Below, in pieces: positions 25,957-35,695 of a DNA stretch of 64,000 nucleotides. How positions within the stretch are numbered: the first letter of the stretch is position 1; each line of letters opens with the position of its first letter. The position numbers and the translations under genes were made by a program. The notes beneath the pieces were generated by a model that saw only the letters and a program-made list of their open reading frames with translations, searched no databases and was not told the DNA's origin. Source of the DNA: Vibrio casei (GTDB lineage: Bacteria; Pseudomonadota; Gammaproteobacteria; Enterobacterales; Vibrionaceae); assembly GCF_002218025.2 (NCBI RefSeq), contig NZ_AP018681.1:1136071-1200070 (forward strand), in the 5' to 3' direction.

Positions 25957-25985
25957 TGACCAATGTTTAGTTTTCATACATATCC
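25957..25985 (-). pseudogene. catB: Detached 5' end of the CatB-type gene (start codon and ribosome site)
   Basis: On the minus strand ATG at 25975-25977 opens the frame MKTKHWS and runs into the CTT duplicate beside the IS. AGGAT stands about 5 bases upstream. The frame joins exactly with the 3' part at 24710 if the IS and one CTT are removed. Confidence 0.8.
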
Positions 25986-26104
25986 TATAATAGAACTTAA
26001 AAAGTTATCCGTAAGTAATAGAATAATCAAAAATACCCTTTAAATACTTTTTAATATTAAGTTATTGTTATTTTTCAACCAATGTTAATTTTTAGTTTCG
26101 TATT

Positions 26105-26134
26105 AAAGCCACTAGAGGTATATCAAGTGGCTTT
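26105..26134. terminator. Bidirectional terminator downstream of the class C beta-lactamase
   Basis: Stem AAAGCCACT (26105-26113) with AGTGGCTTT (26126-26134), 12-base loop, T-rich on both exits. It lies between the beta-lactamase stop and the catB 5' end, insulating the two genes. Confidence 0.8.
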
Positions 26135-26180
26135 TGAGTTGGTTCTCTACTTTTAACTACAACCTCCGATTTAAAATGGG

Positions 26181-27332
26181 TTAATTAACAATTGAATTAA
26201 TAATATCGTAAGCAGATTCAACTCTTTCTGTATTTGGGTATTTTTTATTTGCCAGTATAACCACACCTACCTTTTCAGAAGGTACATATGCCACATAAGC
26301 CCCAAAGCCGCCAGTTGAGCCAGTTTTATTGAACCAAACGTCACTGCCGAGGTTACCCGTAATGCTCGGTGTTACCGATTTCGCATTAAGGATTACATCA
26401 CTAGAGTTACCTTCCAATAACTTAGAGAGAGATGTAGGGTAGTTATACCCTTCCCAACCCACTGCTTGTGTAAATGTCTTTGTGTCAAAATATCCTATAT
26501 GAGAATTTTCTAGAGCATGTTTAATGCTGACATCAATAGGTACTATTCCCATATTAGCTTCAATAAATTGAATCATATCGGTGCTTGTTGACTTAATACC
26601 ATAAGCTTCTGCATCAAGTACCCCAGGGTTTACTCTTACAGATTCTCCCTTAGCGTTATAACCATAAGCATACTTGGTAACTTTATCATCAGGCACATCT
26701 ACAAATGTATTTGTCATCCCAAGTTCAGGTAAAATGATTTTCTCCATCATTTCCGTGTAATCTGACTGCATACTCTGAGAACCTATGTAACCAAATAATC
26801 CTATACTAGGATTCGAATATTTCCTCTTTGTTCCTACCTCAAACTCCGCCTTCCACGATTTATAGTACTGCATCATTTCATCATGGTTTGTCACTTCATT
26901 TGGAAACTGAAGTGGTAGCCCACCTGCAGTATATGTCGCAATATGAACGAGTTTTGAATTACCTAAAGGCGTATCCTTTAGCTCTTCAATATGGTCTGAT
27001 ATTTTATCATTCATATTCAAGGCACCTTTCTCTTGAGCATAGCCAGCTAGCGCAGCAGCAAAAGTCTTGCTTATTGAACCTAGCTCAAAAATAGTCTCAT
27101 TAGTTACAGGTGTACTAGAACCTTTATCAGCAAAGCCATAGTTATAAAAATAACGCTCACCATCTACCGTTACAGCCACCGCCAAGCCTGGGATGTCGTA
27201 TTTTTCCATCAACTCAGTGGATTTTTCATCTACAACACTCTTTATTTTTTTATCTTGCATAGAGTCAGAGTTAGCTAATGTTGCGAAAGGGCTAAGAGCC
27301 AATATGGCTGCGAAAGTTAGATTGAGTTTCAT
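26181..27332 (-). CDS. ampC: Class C (AmpC-type) serine beta-lactamase
   Basis: A 383-residue periplasmic enzyme with a 20-residue signal peptide (cut after FATLA). All class C motifs are present: S86-I-S-K89 with the acylated serine, Y172-S-N174, and K336-T-G338. Length is normal for AmpC. It should hydrolyse cephalosporins and penicillins. No LysR-type ampR gene is adjacent, so inducible control of the usual kind is not indicated; it has its own terminator. The neighbours are an efflux pump and a split catB gene, so it belongs to an accessory resistance segment. A non-resistance esterase of this fold is less likely given the three exact motifs. Confidence 0.92.
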   Translation of the reverse strand: MKLNLTFAAILALSPFATLANSDSMQDKKIKSVVDEKSTELMEKYDIPGLAVAVTVDGERYFYNYGFADKGSSTPVTNETIFELGSISKTFAAALAGYAQEKGALNMNDKISDHIEELKDTPLGNSKLVHIATYTAGGLPLQFPNEVTNHDEMMQYYKSWKAEFEVGTKRKYSNPSIGLFGYIGSQSMQSDYTEMMEKIILPELGMTNTFVDVPDDKVTKYAYGYNAKGESVRVNPGVLDAEAYGIKSTSTDMIQFIEANMGIVPIDVSIKHALENSHIGYFDTKTFTQAVGWEGYNYPTSLSKLLEGNSSDVILNAKSVTPSITGNLGSDVWFNKTGSTGGFGAYVAYVPSEKVGVVILANKKYPNTERVESAYDIINSIVN

Positions 27333-27517
27333 ATTTAATTATCTCATTTTCCAATTATTAGTCGATAAAGCAAATTAATGTTAGTCAACAAAATTTAATC
27401 TCTATAGGAAGCGTATAGAAAGATGAAATGGAGAAAGTTACCACTTCGATACCATGCGCTGCCTGTCTTTTATAAGTGTTTTTAAGTTAAAATTATCATT
27501 AGATTAGCATCTAACTT

Positions 27518-28663
27518 TTATGATTTGGTTCCGTCCTTTAAGGCTAATAAAGCAATGCAAATAGTTGCGACAATTCCGAAAATAAACAAGGCTAAACCAA
27601 GTGACTGTATAACACCTGCAATTCCTAACCCCAAACTGAGCAATAAGTAATAAGCGAGACCAAATAAAGCTCCAGCACTCCCCGATACTTCTTTGTACGT
27701 CACTAAAGCTTGACTCAGTATATTTGGGATCGCGATTCCGAATGAAATTACAACGCCCATCATGGGTAACAAGAACCAAAGGGATGATTGAGTAAACCAC
27801 ACACCAACACCACAAGTGAGAGCGATACTAACCGCAAGTTTGACCAGCGAAAGGGGCGACCATCCCTTGTTAAGAAAATATTTATTCATTGTGCTACCAA
27901 TAAATGTTGCAACAGCAAGTGCGACACCAGAATATCCGAAGTCTTTAGTTGTCATGCCAATATTTGAAAATAGAAAAGGCGCCAGACTGTAATAACCGAA
28001 CAGCATTGAGTTAAAAGTGGCGACAAGTAACGCATTAAGCCAAAGTTTTGAATCTTTAGACATTCGCTGGAATAGTAGCCACATTGATACTTTCGCTGTT
28101 GTCGCGGGTCTAGTTTCAGGCAGAAACCAAACTGCTATTAGAGATAGAACCATTGCGAGTAACATCAGACTACTGAAAACGCCAACATAGCCAAAATATT
28201 CAGCAAGCAATCCGCCGCTCACTAAACCAATAACAGGACTTATTGAGAGCGCGATGCCCATTACAGAAAAGACCTTCGCTAGTTCAGACCCGTCATAGCA
28301 ATCACGCAGCATCGTTTGTGTTATGACCGAACCTACGGCTGCGCCAAATGCGGACATAACGCGTGCAAATAGCAATACTTCAAACTGACTGGTTGCTAAA
28401 GCGAGCAGCGCTCCAAGTCCATATGTAATTAGGCCAGCTATCATTGCAGGACGTCGTCCAATTAAATCGCTCAGTCTCCCCCAGAAAACAACTCCGATAG
28501 CAAATGCTAAAAAGTAAATTGAAAGTGTTTGAGATGCTTCGGCATTACTTACATTAAACTGATGAGCTATATCTGTCAGTGCTGGGCTGTATATCGTTTC
28601 CACAATTTGTGGGAACATCATTAAAACCACCGCTAACCAAAGAGGTGGAATCCTCGAAATCAT
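27518..28663 (-). CDS. Bcr/CflA-family MFS drug exporter
   Basis: A 381-residue transporter with 12 membrane helices. The N-terminus (PQIVETIYSPALTDIAHQF) and the loop motif GRLSDLIGRRPAMIAG are typical of Bcr/CflA multidrug exporters, as is the motif C region in helix 5 (ALSISPVIGLVSGGLLAEYFG). The ATG at 28663 is chosen since GGAGG is 5 bases upstream; an upstream ATG sits within that site. It diverges from an AraC-type gene, its likely regulator. Substrates may be antibiotics or small metabolites. Confidence 0.88.
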   Translation of the reverse strand: MISRIPPLWLAVVLMMFPQIVETIYSPALTDIAHQFNVSNAEASQTLSIYFLAFAIGVVFWGRLSDLIGRRPAMIAGLITYGLGALLALATSQFEVLLFARVMSAFGAAVGSVITQTMLRDCYDGSELAKVFSVMGIALSISPVIGLVSGGLLAEYFGYVGVFSSLMLLAMVLSLIAVWFLPETRPATTAKVSMWLLFQRMSKDSKLWLNALLVATFNSMLFGYYSLAPFLFSNIGMTTKDFGYSGVALAVATFIGSTMNKYFLNKGWSPLSLVKLAVSIALTCGVGVWFTQSSLWFLLPMMGVVISFGIAIPNILSQALVTYKEVSGSAGALFGLAYYLLLSLGLGIAGVIQSLGLALFIFGIVATICIALLALKDGTKS

Positions 28664-28756
28664 AAGAACCTCCATTAATTAAGTGGTGCTATTGTAGTGC
28701 GTTCCCTAAAGTTGCATTACAATAACCAGGACTAAATACATCAAAAGTGAGACAGC

Positions 28757-29539
28757 ATGGCGACTATACACCCACAACAAGAATTTAATCCTGATACAAT
28801 CGGTGCATCAGTGGTGGGAATAGCTTCAAGGCTAGCGATCCATGATTCTGGCGCACATACCCATCAAACACACCAATTGCTATTTGCCCAAGCTGGTTGT
28901 ATGAGCATTGAACTTGACAATCGAGTATGTTTGATTCCTCCGAGCCGAGCTGCTTGGATTCCTTCTGGTACGGTTCACAGAGTATTTATGACAGGTGTCG
29001 TAGAGTATCGCTCACTTTATTTCTCGCGTGATACATCACTACCAAGTTTTAACAACCTTTTGATAATGGAGGTAAATCCATTACTGAGAGAGCTGATTGA
29101 ACGTATGGCTCATTGGGAATGGGACATGCCAATTGACGATCAAAAAAATGTAGTCAATCTGTTTTTGGAAGAGATAGAGAAAGCGCCTCGCGAATACTGG
29201 CAACTGAGAATGCCTAAAGATCCACGCTTGCAAAATTGGTTGCTGGCTCTTAAGCAAGAGCAGTTACTGCCTGAGCCTCTCCATTTATTTGCGAAGCAAA
29301 TTGGTATGAGCACAAAAACCGTGAGTAGACTATTCAAAGCAGAAACTGGAATGAGTTACCAAGCATGGCGTCAACAATGGCGATTGCTTAGAGCAATGGA
29401 CCTTTTGGCTGATAATCTACAAGTAAGTCAAGTATCTGATAAACTAGAATTTTCGAGCGATAGCGCCTTTATTAGTTTTTTTAAACAACATACAGGGCAT
29501 ACGCCCTCAAATTTTCAAGTCGCTAAATCGATTGGTTAA
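28757..29539 (+). CDS. AraC-family regulator with cupin domain, divergent from the exporter
   Basis: A 260-residue regulator. The N-terminal cupin-like domain (HTHQTHQLLFAQAGCMSIEL, about residues 35-55) probably senses a small ligand; the C-terminal double HTH (about 165-258) includes LHLFAKQIGMSTKTVSRLFKAETGMSYQAWRQQWRL and SAFISFFKQHTGHTPSNFQ. A pair of AraC regulator and divergent MFS pump is like nimR-nimT (yeaM-yeaN) of E. coli, where the regulator controls the pump. Inducer unknown. Confidence 0.88.
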   Translation: MATIHPQQEFNPDTIGASVVGIASRLAIHDSGAHTHQTHQLLFAQAGCMSIELDNRVCLIPPSRAAWIPSGTVHRVFMTGVVEYRSLYFSRDTSLPSFNNLLIMEVNPLLRELIERMAHWEWDMPIDDQKNVVNLFLEEIEKAPREYWQLRMPKDPRLQNWLLALKQEQLLPEPLHLFAKQIGMSTKTVSRLFKAETGMSYQAWRQQWRLLRAMDLLADNLQVSQVSDKLEFSSDSAFISFFKQHTGHTPSNFQVAKSIG

Positions 29540-29677
29540 TCATCGAGGTTATAGGGTCAAGTCTTGCCTTTTACTACCCATTACTTTTTGTATTTGAACA
29601 CTGATGACTAAACTCAAATATTAACTCGAACCGTAGCTCACTTTGGGGCAAAACAGTGTTTCAAGTTGGTCTAGTCA

Positions 29678-30121
29678 ATGTCCGGAAATGGCACAGAATT
29701 ACCGCCTTTAATAACTAAATATCTACTACGTTTTTTCCCTAATAATGATAGAATCTCCGCATCAGAATTATCGAGAAACTCTATGTTTATCCATCATGTT
29801 AACGGCATCGACTGGCTAGTGATTACCGCTTTTGAAGAACTGAAAACTCTATTTATAGAAGAAGCAGGTGCGATCCCCTTATGCTTTTCTACCGATAGCG
29901 AATTGAGCCTAATTGATCAAGCCAAGAGCACTTATGGATATTTACCTACACTCAGCGGCGTAATCACCGATACAGGCACTTTTCAACGTCAGGATAACGA
30001 AGAATATTTTAACCCACAGCTTGCCTGCCTAGTTGAGGGACGTGGTCGGGTATTTATCTATCACGGCGGTTTTGTGGCTTTTGTGGATGACGAGCAAGCC
30101 TTTATTACCCGAATAGGCTGA
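29678..30121 (+). CDS. Hypothetical protein, 147 residues
   Basis: I do not recognise this protein. It is acidic, has no clear signal peptide or membrane helix, and contains two mildly hydrophobic stretches (WLVITAFEELKTLFIEEAG and RVFIYHGGFVAFVDDEQAFI). No good ribosome site precedes the ATG at 29678; an internal ATG at residue 36 (MFIHHVNGIDWLV) might be the true start. It is flanked by long noncoding sequence on its right. Confidence 0.5.
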   Translation: MSGNGTELPPLITKYLLRFFPNNDRISASELSRNSMFIHHVNGIDWLVITAFEELKTLFIEEAGAIPLCFSTDSELSLIDQAKSTYGYLPTLSGVITDTGTFQRQDNEEYFNPQLACLVEGRGRVFIYHGGFVAFVDDEQAFITRIG

Positions 30122-30204
30122 AAATTATTCAGTACGTTGAAATCGGTGAATTGGCATCCCTAGTAAAGAATGGGGCATAAATGAGTTTATCTCCCCGTTT
30201 CCAT

Positions 30205-30250
30205 CACATGAACTTAGGCGAAGAAAGTATGAAATCTCGCTTTCACTGAT
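30205..30250. repeat. Intergenic repeat copy 1
   Basis: Shares with copy 2 (30370-30415) the blocks CACATGAAC, then GCGAA with A-rich middle, then TCGCTTTCAC, in the same order and orientation. Confidence 0.7.
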
Positions 30251-30369
30251 TATTATTGATGTGAAAGATCCCGGATAATTCGTTCCTCATTTCCGGGATG
30301 ACGACCTTCAGGGTTAGCGAAAAATTTGGAGCTTGCAGCATGAAATGAGTCTACCCACTGGTCATGCCG

Positions 30370-30415
30370 CACATGAACCTAAGCGAAAAAGATGCAGGAT
30401 TTCGCTTTCACGCTA
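30370..30415. repeat. Intergenic repeat copy 2
   Basis: Second, imperfect direct copy of the segment at 30205-30250, 165 bases away. Confidence 0.7.
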
Positions 30416-30710
30416 ATATCATCACTTAAACCGCGATAAACCTTACTATTGAGTAAAAAATCACTACTCATCCACCGCTCTCTCACCCTCTTTGCTCCCT
30501 CTTGCTTTAAAAATAACCATTACATCCATAACAATTATTATTTTAAATAAATATTTTACGAACCTTTATTTCACTGAAAAATAACAAATTTATATCAAAA
30601 AAGACAAACCGCGACCAACAACTACCAATATATTCATTTGAGGTCTAAACATTTTATGTGTAGCATTATCGTTAATTAACCGTTCAATAAAAAATAAATG
30701 GGTACGAAAT

Positions 30711-31313
30711 ATGCCGAAAGTTGGAATGCCTGATATTAGAAAACCGCAGTTAGTCAAAGCCACTATGGCGGTGATTGAAAGAGTGGGTTTGCATAGCGCG
30801 AGTATTTCGCTCATCAGTAAAGAAGCGGGCGTATCCACTGGCATCATTAACCATTATTTCGGCGGTAAACATGGGTTATTAGAAGAAACGATGCGAGCGA
30901 TCTTAAGAGAGCTTTCCGACACAGTAAAAATCAAATTGAGTGGACTACCAGCCGATGCTCATCAACAACGCATTATTGGTATTGTGAACGCCAACTTTGA
31001 AGGCTTTCAAGCGGAAAACAAAGTGGCCAAAACATGGTTAGCATTCTGGTCTTACTCTATGCACGACGCCCAGTTAAAAAGGCTTCAACGCGTCAATGAG
31101 CAGCGTTTACTTTCGCACTTACGAATTGAATTAAAAGCGCTACTACCCGATGAACAAGCGAATTTAGTAGCCCATGGCATTGCGTCTTTAATCGATGGTA
31201 TCTGGCTTCGTGGCACATTAAACCCAGAAGGTATTGATGCAGAAAAAGCGCGAGAAATCATCAATGATTATTTAGATAAACAACTTGCTTTTTATCACCC
31301 ATCTTCACTTTAA
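30711..31313 (+). CDS. betI: BetI, TetR-family repressor of betaine synthesis
   Basis: A 200-residue TetR-type regulator starting [19 protein letters not shown], the typical BetI N-terminus, with HTH residues in [32 protein letters not shown] (about 29-60). BetI represses bet genes and is relieved by choline. It is first in a six-gene unit betI-betB-betA-proX-proW-proV, the usual Vibrio order, and is 24 bases ahead of betB. Confidence 0.96.
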   Translation: MPKVGMPDIRKPQLVKATMAVIERVGLHSASISLISKEAGVSTGIINHYFGGKHGLLEETMRAILRELSDTVKIKLSGLPADAHQQRIIGIVNANFEGFQAENKVAKTWLAFWSYSMHDAQLKRLQRVNEQRLLSHLRIELKALLPDEQANLVAHGIASLIDGIWLRGTLNPEGIDAEKAREIINDYLDKQLAFYHPSSL

Positions 31314-31337
31314 ATTCTCAAATTAATAGGCTTTCAC

Positions 31338-32798
31338 ATGACAACTCCAACACTTTATATCGATGGTCAATTAACCTCTTCGACTTCAGGTGAGACTTTC
31401 ACCAACTACAACCCAGCAACGGGTAAAGCTATCTCGCAAATTGGTCAAGCCTCTCAAAGTGACTTAAACACAGCGATAGAATCGGCCAAACAAGGCTTTC
31501 AAATCTGGTCGAAAATGAGCGCGGTTGAGCGAAGCCGAATTCTATTAAAAGCGGTTGAAATCCTTAGAGCACGAAACGATGAACTCGCAGAGCTAGAAGT
31601 CGCCGATACCGGCAAGCCACTACAAGAAGCACTGGAAGTCGATATTGTTACCGGCGCGGATGTGATTGAATATTACGCCAACCTCGCTCCAAGCTTACAA
31701 GGTGAACAACAACCCCTTAATGAGCAGCAGTTTTTCTATACTCGCCGTGAACCTTTAGGCATCTGTGCGGGCATTGGTGCGTGGAACTACCCCATTCAAA
31801 TCGCTATGTGGAAATCAGCACCTGCGCTTGCGGCTGGTAATGCGATGATTTTTAAACCATCTGAAGAAACCCCATTATCGGTACTCAAACTGGCTGAAAT
31901 TTTTACCGAAGCTGGCGTTCCAGATGGTGTCTTTAATGTCCTTCAAGGGGATTATCGTGTCGGTCAAATGCTGACTGCTCATCCTGATATTGCCAAAGTC
32001 TCGTTCACTGGTGAATCCGGTACCGGTAAGGCCGTGATGGGCGATAGTGCTAAAACCTTAAAATCCGTCACCATGGAGCTGGGGGGCAAGTCACCTTTAG
32101 TTATCTTTGATGATGCCAAACTAGACCAAGCCGTATCGGCGGCCATGGTGGCAAACTTTTACACTCAAGGTGAAGTCTGTACTCACGGCACTCGAGTCTT
32201 TGTTCATGAAGCCATGTATGACGATTTCATTGCTCAATTAAAAGCGCGCACTGAAAAGATGATTGTTGGCGATCCGATGGATATCAACACACAAGTCGGT
32301 TCACTGATTTCAAAAGAACATTTAGGCAAGGTATTAAGCGCGATTGAAGCGGCAAAACAAAGTGGTGCAACCTTACTAACCGGTGGTTACCAAGTGACGG
32401 ATAAGGGGTTAGAAAACGGTAACTTTGTTGCCCCGACGGTGTTTATTGATTGCGATGACAACATGACACATGTTCAGCAAGAGATCTTTGGCCCAGTAAT
32501 GTCAGTGCTTAAATTCAGTGATGAAGATGAAGTGATTCAACGTGCTAACGCCACTGAATTTGGTCTAGCTGCCGGCATTTTCACGCAAAACCTATCACGT
32601 GCACACCGCGTTATTCACCAAATGCTAGCCGGTATTTGCTGGATCAACACTTGGGGTAACTCCCCTGCTGAAATGCCAGTAGGTGGTTATAAGCATTCCG
32701 GTATTGGCCGCGAAAATGGTGCTGAAACACTGCATCATTATACCCAAACCAAAAGTGTATTGGTTCACTTAGGTGACTTCGAAAGCCCTTATGCTTAA
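31338..32798 (+). CDS. betB: Betaine aldehyde dehydrogenase
   Basis: A 486-residue NAD(P)-dependent aldehyde dehydrogenase that oxidises betaine aldehyde to glycine betaine. The catalytic Glu lies in [10 protein letters not shown] and the catalytic Cys in [13 protein letters not shown], the latter characteristic of BetB. Cofactor-binding segments [10 protein letters not shown] and [12 protein letters not shown] are present. Full length. It takes the product of BetA, encoded 95 bases downstream. Confidence 0.96.
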   Translation: MTTPTLYIDGQLTSSTSGETFTNYNPATGKAISQIGQASQSDLNTAIESAKQGFQIWSKMSAVERSRILLKAVEILRARNDELAELEVADTGKPLQEALEVDIVTGADVIEYYANLAPSLQGEQQPLNEQQFFYTRREPLGICAGIGAWNYPIQIAMWKSAPALAAGNAMIFKPSEETPLSVLKLAEIFTEAGVPDGVFNVLQGDYRVGQMLTAHPDIAKVSFTGESGTGKAVMGDSAKTLKSVTMELGGKSPLVIFDDAKLDQAVSAAMVANFYTQGEVCTHGTRVFVHEAMYDDFIAQLKARTEKMIVGDPMDINTQVGSLISKEHLGKVLSAIEAAKQSGATLLTGGYQVTDKGLENGNFVAPTVFIDCDDNMTHVQQEIFGPVMSVLKFSDEDEVIQRANATEFGLAAGIFTQNLSRAHRVIHQMLAGICWINTWGNSPAEMPVGGYKHSGIGRENGAETLHHYTQTKSVLVHLGDFESPYA

Positions 32799-32829
32799 GA
32801 CACCCCATCACCTCGAAATCAATCTATTG

Positions 32830-32879
32830 GTCGGTGCATAACTCCACCGACTTTCTAATCGATACTCTCTAAAAGAGAG
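32830..32879 (+). other. Two small hairpins between betB and betA
   Basis: GTCGGTG/CACCGAC (32830-32836, 32845-32851) and CTCTCT/AGAGAG (32865-32870, 32874-32879) lie in the 95-base spacer, the second directly before the betA ribosome site GGAG. They may tune mRNA stability or betA translation. Confidence 0.45.
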
Positions 32880-32893
32880 CGGAGACGACTCTT

Positions 32894-34594
32894 ATGCAAC
32901 AACGCTACGATTATATTATCGTCGGCGCGGGTTCGGCCGGCTGTGTACTTGCCGACAGACTCAGCGAATCAGGCGAACATCAGGTCCTGTTATTAGAAGC
33001 TGGTGGCAGTGATAAAAGCATTTTCATTCAAATGCCGACCGCACTTTCTTATCCGATGAACAGCGATAAGTACGCTTGGCAATTTGAAACCAAGGCAGAA
33101 GCTGGTCTTGATGGTCGTCAATTACATTGTCCGCGCGGCAAAGTGCTCGGCGGTAGCTCTTCGATTAACGGTATGGTTTATGTCCGTGGTCATGCTTGTG
33201 ATTTTGACCAGTGGGAAGAATCCGGCGCACAAGGTTGGAATTACCAAAACTGTTTACCTTACTTCCGTAAAGCGGAAAGCTGGATGGCAGGCGGAAATGA
33301 TTATCGTGGTGGCAACGGTCCTGTCGGAACATGCAACGGTAATGACATGGAGCGTAACCCTTTATACCAAGCCTTTATTGAGGCGGGTAAAGAAGCCGGT
33401 TACCCAGAAACGCAAGATTACAACGCCTACCAACAAGAAGGCTTTGGCCCGATGCACATGACGGTGGATGGCGGCGTACGCGCTTCAACCTCTAATGCCT
33501 ACTTAAAACGCGCTCTTAAACGCACAAATCTGACGTTATTAAAAGGGATTGTGGCGCATAAAGTCTTACTTGAAGGTAAAACGGCTTGCGGAATCGAGTA
33601 TGAGAAATCTGGGAAAATACACAAGGTTTACGCCGAGAAAGAAGTTATCTCGAGCGCCGGTTCAATTGGTTCGGTTCAACTGTTGCAACTCTCGGGTATC
33701 GGGGCCCGCGACACATTGAAAAAGTCGGGGGTAGACATTAAACATGAATTACCCGGCGTGGGTGAAAATCTGCAAGATCACTTAGAAGTCTATTTTCAAT
33801 ACGAATGTAAAGAACCCATCACGCTAAACAGCAAACTAGGTTTAGTCAGTAAAGGCTTAATTGGCGCAGAATGGATCATCAAACGTACCGGTTTAGGCGC
33901 GACCAACCATTTTGAATCGTGTGCATTTATCCGCTCACGTAAAGGTTTGAAGTGGCCAAATATTCAATACCACTTTTTACCCGCTGCAATGCGTTATGAC
34001 GGTCAAGCGGCCTTTGATGGCCATGGATTTCAAGTACACGTAGGTCCAAACAAACCCGAAAGCCGTGGCCGTGTCGCCATAGAATCAAGCGATCCTAACG
34101 CCAAGCCTAGCATTGAATTTAACTACATTTCGACCGAGCAAGATCGTCAAGATTGGCGTGACTGCATTCGCCTTACTCGTGAAATTTTAGCTCAGCCTGC
34201 AATGGACACATTCCGAGGCACCGAAATTCAGCCCGGCATTGAGGTTGAGTCTGATCAGGCGATTGATCAATGGGTCAAACAAAACGTAGAAAGTGCTTAT
34301 CACCCTTCCTGTACCTGCAAAATGGGTGCTAACCATGATCCAATGGCGGTGGTAGATGAGCAATGCCGCGTGATCGGCATTGAGAATCTACGTGTGGTTG
34401 ATTCTTCTATTTTTCCGATTATCCCTAACGGCAATTTAAACGCACCAACCATCATGGTGGCAGAGCGTGCTGCGGATATGATTTTAGGTAAACGCCTACT
34501 CGAATCAAATAACGTGTCGGTATGGATAGCACCTAACTGGCAAGAAACACAGCGCAATAGCGCACCAATACGCAATTTAACGACTGAACAATAA
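32894..34594 (+). CDS. betA: Choline dehydrogenase
   Basis: A 566-residue FAD-dependent GMC oxidoreductase that oxidises choline to betaine aldehyde. The FAD motif [21 protein letters not shown] starts at residue 5; GMC signatures [19 protein letters not shown] and the C-terminal [18 protein letters not shown] with active-site His in [10 protein letters not shown] are all seen. Full length. Acts with BetB in osmoprotectant synthesis and is probably membrane-associated. Confidence 0.96.
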   Translation: MQQRYDYIIVGAGSAGCVLADRLSESGEHQVLLLEAGGSDKSIFIQMPTALSYPMNSDKYAWQFETKAEAGLDGRQLHCPRGKVLGGSSSINGMVYVRGHACDFDQWEESGAQGWNYQNCLPYFRKAESWMAGGNDYRGGNGPVGTCNGNDMERNPLYQAFIEAGKEAGYPETQDYNAYQQEGFGPMHMTVDGGVRASTSNAYLKRALKRTNLTLLKGIVAHKVLLEGKTACGIEYEKSGKIHKVYAEKEVISSAGSIGSVQLLQLSGIGARDTLKKSGVDIKHELPGVGENLQDHLEVYFQYECKEPITLNSKLGLVSKGLIGAEWIIKRTGLGATNHFESCAFIRSRKGLKWPNIQYHFLPAAMRYDGQAAFDGHGFQVHVGPNKPESRGRVAIESSDPNAKPSIEFNYISTEQDRQDWRDCIRLTREILAQPAMDTFRGTEIQPGIEVESDQAIDQWVKQNVESAYHPSCTCKMGANHDPMAVVDEQCRVIGIENLRVVDSSIFPIIPNGNLNAPTIMVAERAADMILGKRLLESNNVSVWIAPNWQETQRNSAPIRNLTTEQ

Positions 34595-34623
34595 CAGTAA
34601 GTTACTCATCATAAGGATTGATT

Positions 34624-35571
34624 ATGTCACTGAAAAAGAAAACTTTAATAACTCTTGGCTTTACTTCATTGGCCGCGTTTAATGCTCAAGCCGCCAACCA
34701 ATGTGAAACCGTTCGATTTTCAGATGTAGGTTGGACCGACATTACTGCAACCACCGCGGTCACCTCAGAGTTATTAAAAGGTATGGGATACCAAACTGAA
34801 ACCGAGCTCCTTTCCGTTCCGGTTACTTACTCTTCTATGGCCAATGGCGATATTGATGTATTTCTTGGTAACTGGATGCCGACCATGGAAAACGACATCA
34901 AAAAATACCGTGAAGCTGGCACAGTAGAAAGCGTTCGCGCCAACCTAGAAGGCGCAAAATACACCTTAGCAGTACCGAAATATGTGTATGACGCTGGTGT
35001 AAAAACGTTTGCCGATATCGCTAAAAATGCCGACAAATTTAACGACCGTATCTACGGCATTGAACCGGGCAACGATGGTAATCGCCTACTGCAAAGCATG
35101 ATTGATCAAAATGCTTTTGATTTAAAAGACTTCCGTTTAGTGGAATCAAGTGAAGCTGGCATGGTGTCACAAGTCACTCGCGCAGTACGCCGTAATCAAT
35201 GGATTGTTTACCTAGGTTGGGCGCCTCACCCAATGAACAGCAAAGTTGACATGAAATACCTTGCCGGTGGTGATGACTTCTTTGGCCCTAACTACGGCGG
35301 TGCCAGTGTGCATACTAACGTTCGCCAAGGTTATTTATCGCAATGTCCAAATGTTGGCAATTTATTAAAAGATTTGAAATTTAGCCTTGAGATGGAAAAC
35401 CAGATCATGAACTCCATTTTGAACGAAAACAAAAAACCGGCTATCGCTGCTCGTGAGTGGTTAGAACAACACCCAGAACAAATTCAAACGTGGCTGAAAA
35501 CGGTCAAAACACTCGATGGCAAACCTGCCGCGCCCGCGGTTATTCAATATTTAAACAATGTTGATGCGTAA
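34624..35571 (+). CDS. proX: Glycine betaine/choline-binding protein ProX-like
   Basis: A 315-residue periplasmic binding protein with a signal peptide (cut after NAQAA) and mature start NQCETVRFSDVGWTDITATTAV, the pattern of the ProX/OpuAC family, with aromatic residues for cation-pi binding of quaternary ammonium groups (WMPTMEND, LGWAPHPMN). ATG at 34624 has AAGGA upstream at good distance; two codons earlier is a TTG with worse spacing. Linked to betIBA, so the substrate is likely betaine, choline or proline betaine. Confidence 0.9.
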   Translation: MSLKKKTLITLGFTSLAAFNAQAANQCETVRFSDVGWTDITATTAVTSELLKGMGYQTETELLSVPVTYSSMANGDIDVFLGNWMPTMENDIKKYREAGTVESVRANLEGAKYTLAVPKYVYDAGVKTFADIAKNADKFNDRIYGIEPGNDGNRLLQSMIDQNAFDLKDFRLVESSEAGMVSQVTRAVRRNQWIVYLGWAPHPMNSKVDMKYLAGGDDFFGPNYGGASVHTNVRQGYLSQCPNVGNLLKDLKFSLEMENQIMNSILNENKKPAIAAREWLEQHPEQIQTWLKTVKTLDGKPAAPAVIQYLNNVDA

Positions 35572-35615
35572 ACCGTCGTAAAGAGAAAACCGCGTAATAC
35601 CAGCAATATCAGAAG

Positions 35616-35682
35616 TTAAGCCATGCAGGCTTTTTAACATTCTCAGTACAAGTAATAGGACTGGCGGGTGCAAGCTCGCCAG
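35616..35682 (+). other. Intercistronic hairpins between proX and proW
   Basis: A short terminator-like hairpin AAGCC/GGCTT followed by T residues (35618-35637) and a second stem CTGGCGGG/CTCGCCAG (35661-35668, 35675-35682) just before the proW ribosome site. Together they could protect the proX message and lower read-through, giving more binding protein than permease. Confidence 0.55.
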
Positions 35683-35695
35683 ATAAGGCAATACA

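Larger units (their letters stand above)
30122..30710. other. Gene-free region with a dispersed Vibrio-type intergenic repeat
   Basis: About 590 bases without a credible gene. It contains two related segments (30205-30250 and 30370-30415), sharing CACATGAAC, GCGAA and TCGCTTTCAC, and between them an 8-bp inverted repeat ATCCCGGA/TCCGGGAT (30268-30275 and 30292-30299). This looks like a short palindromic intergenic repeat family. The betI promoter must lie in the AT-rich right end. Confidence 0.65.
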
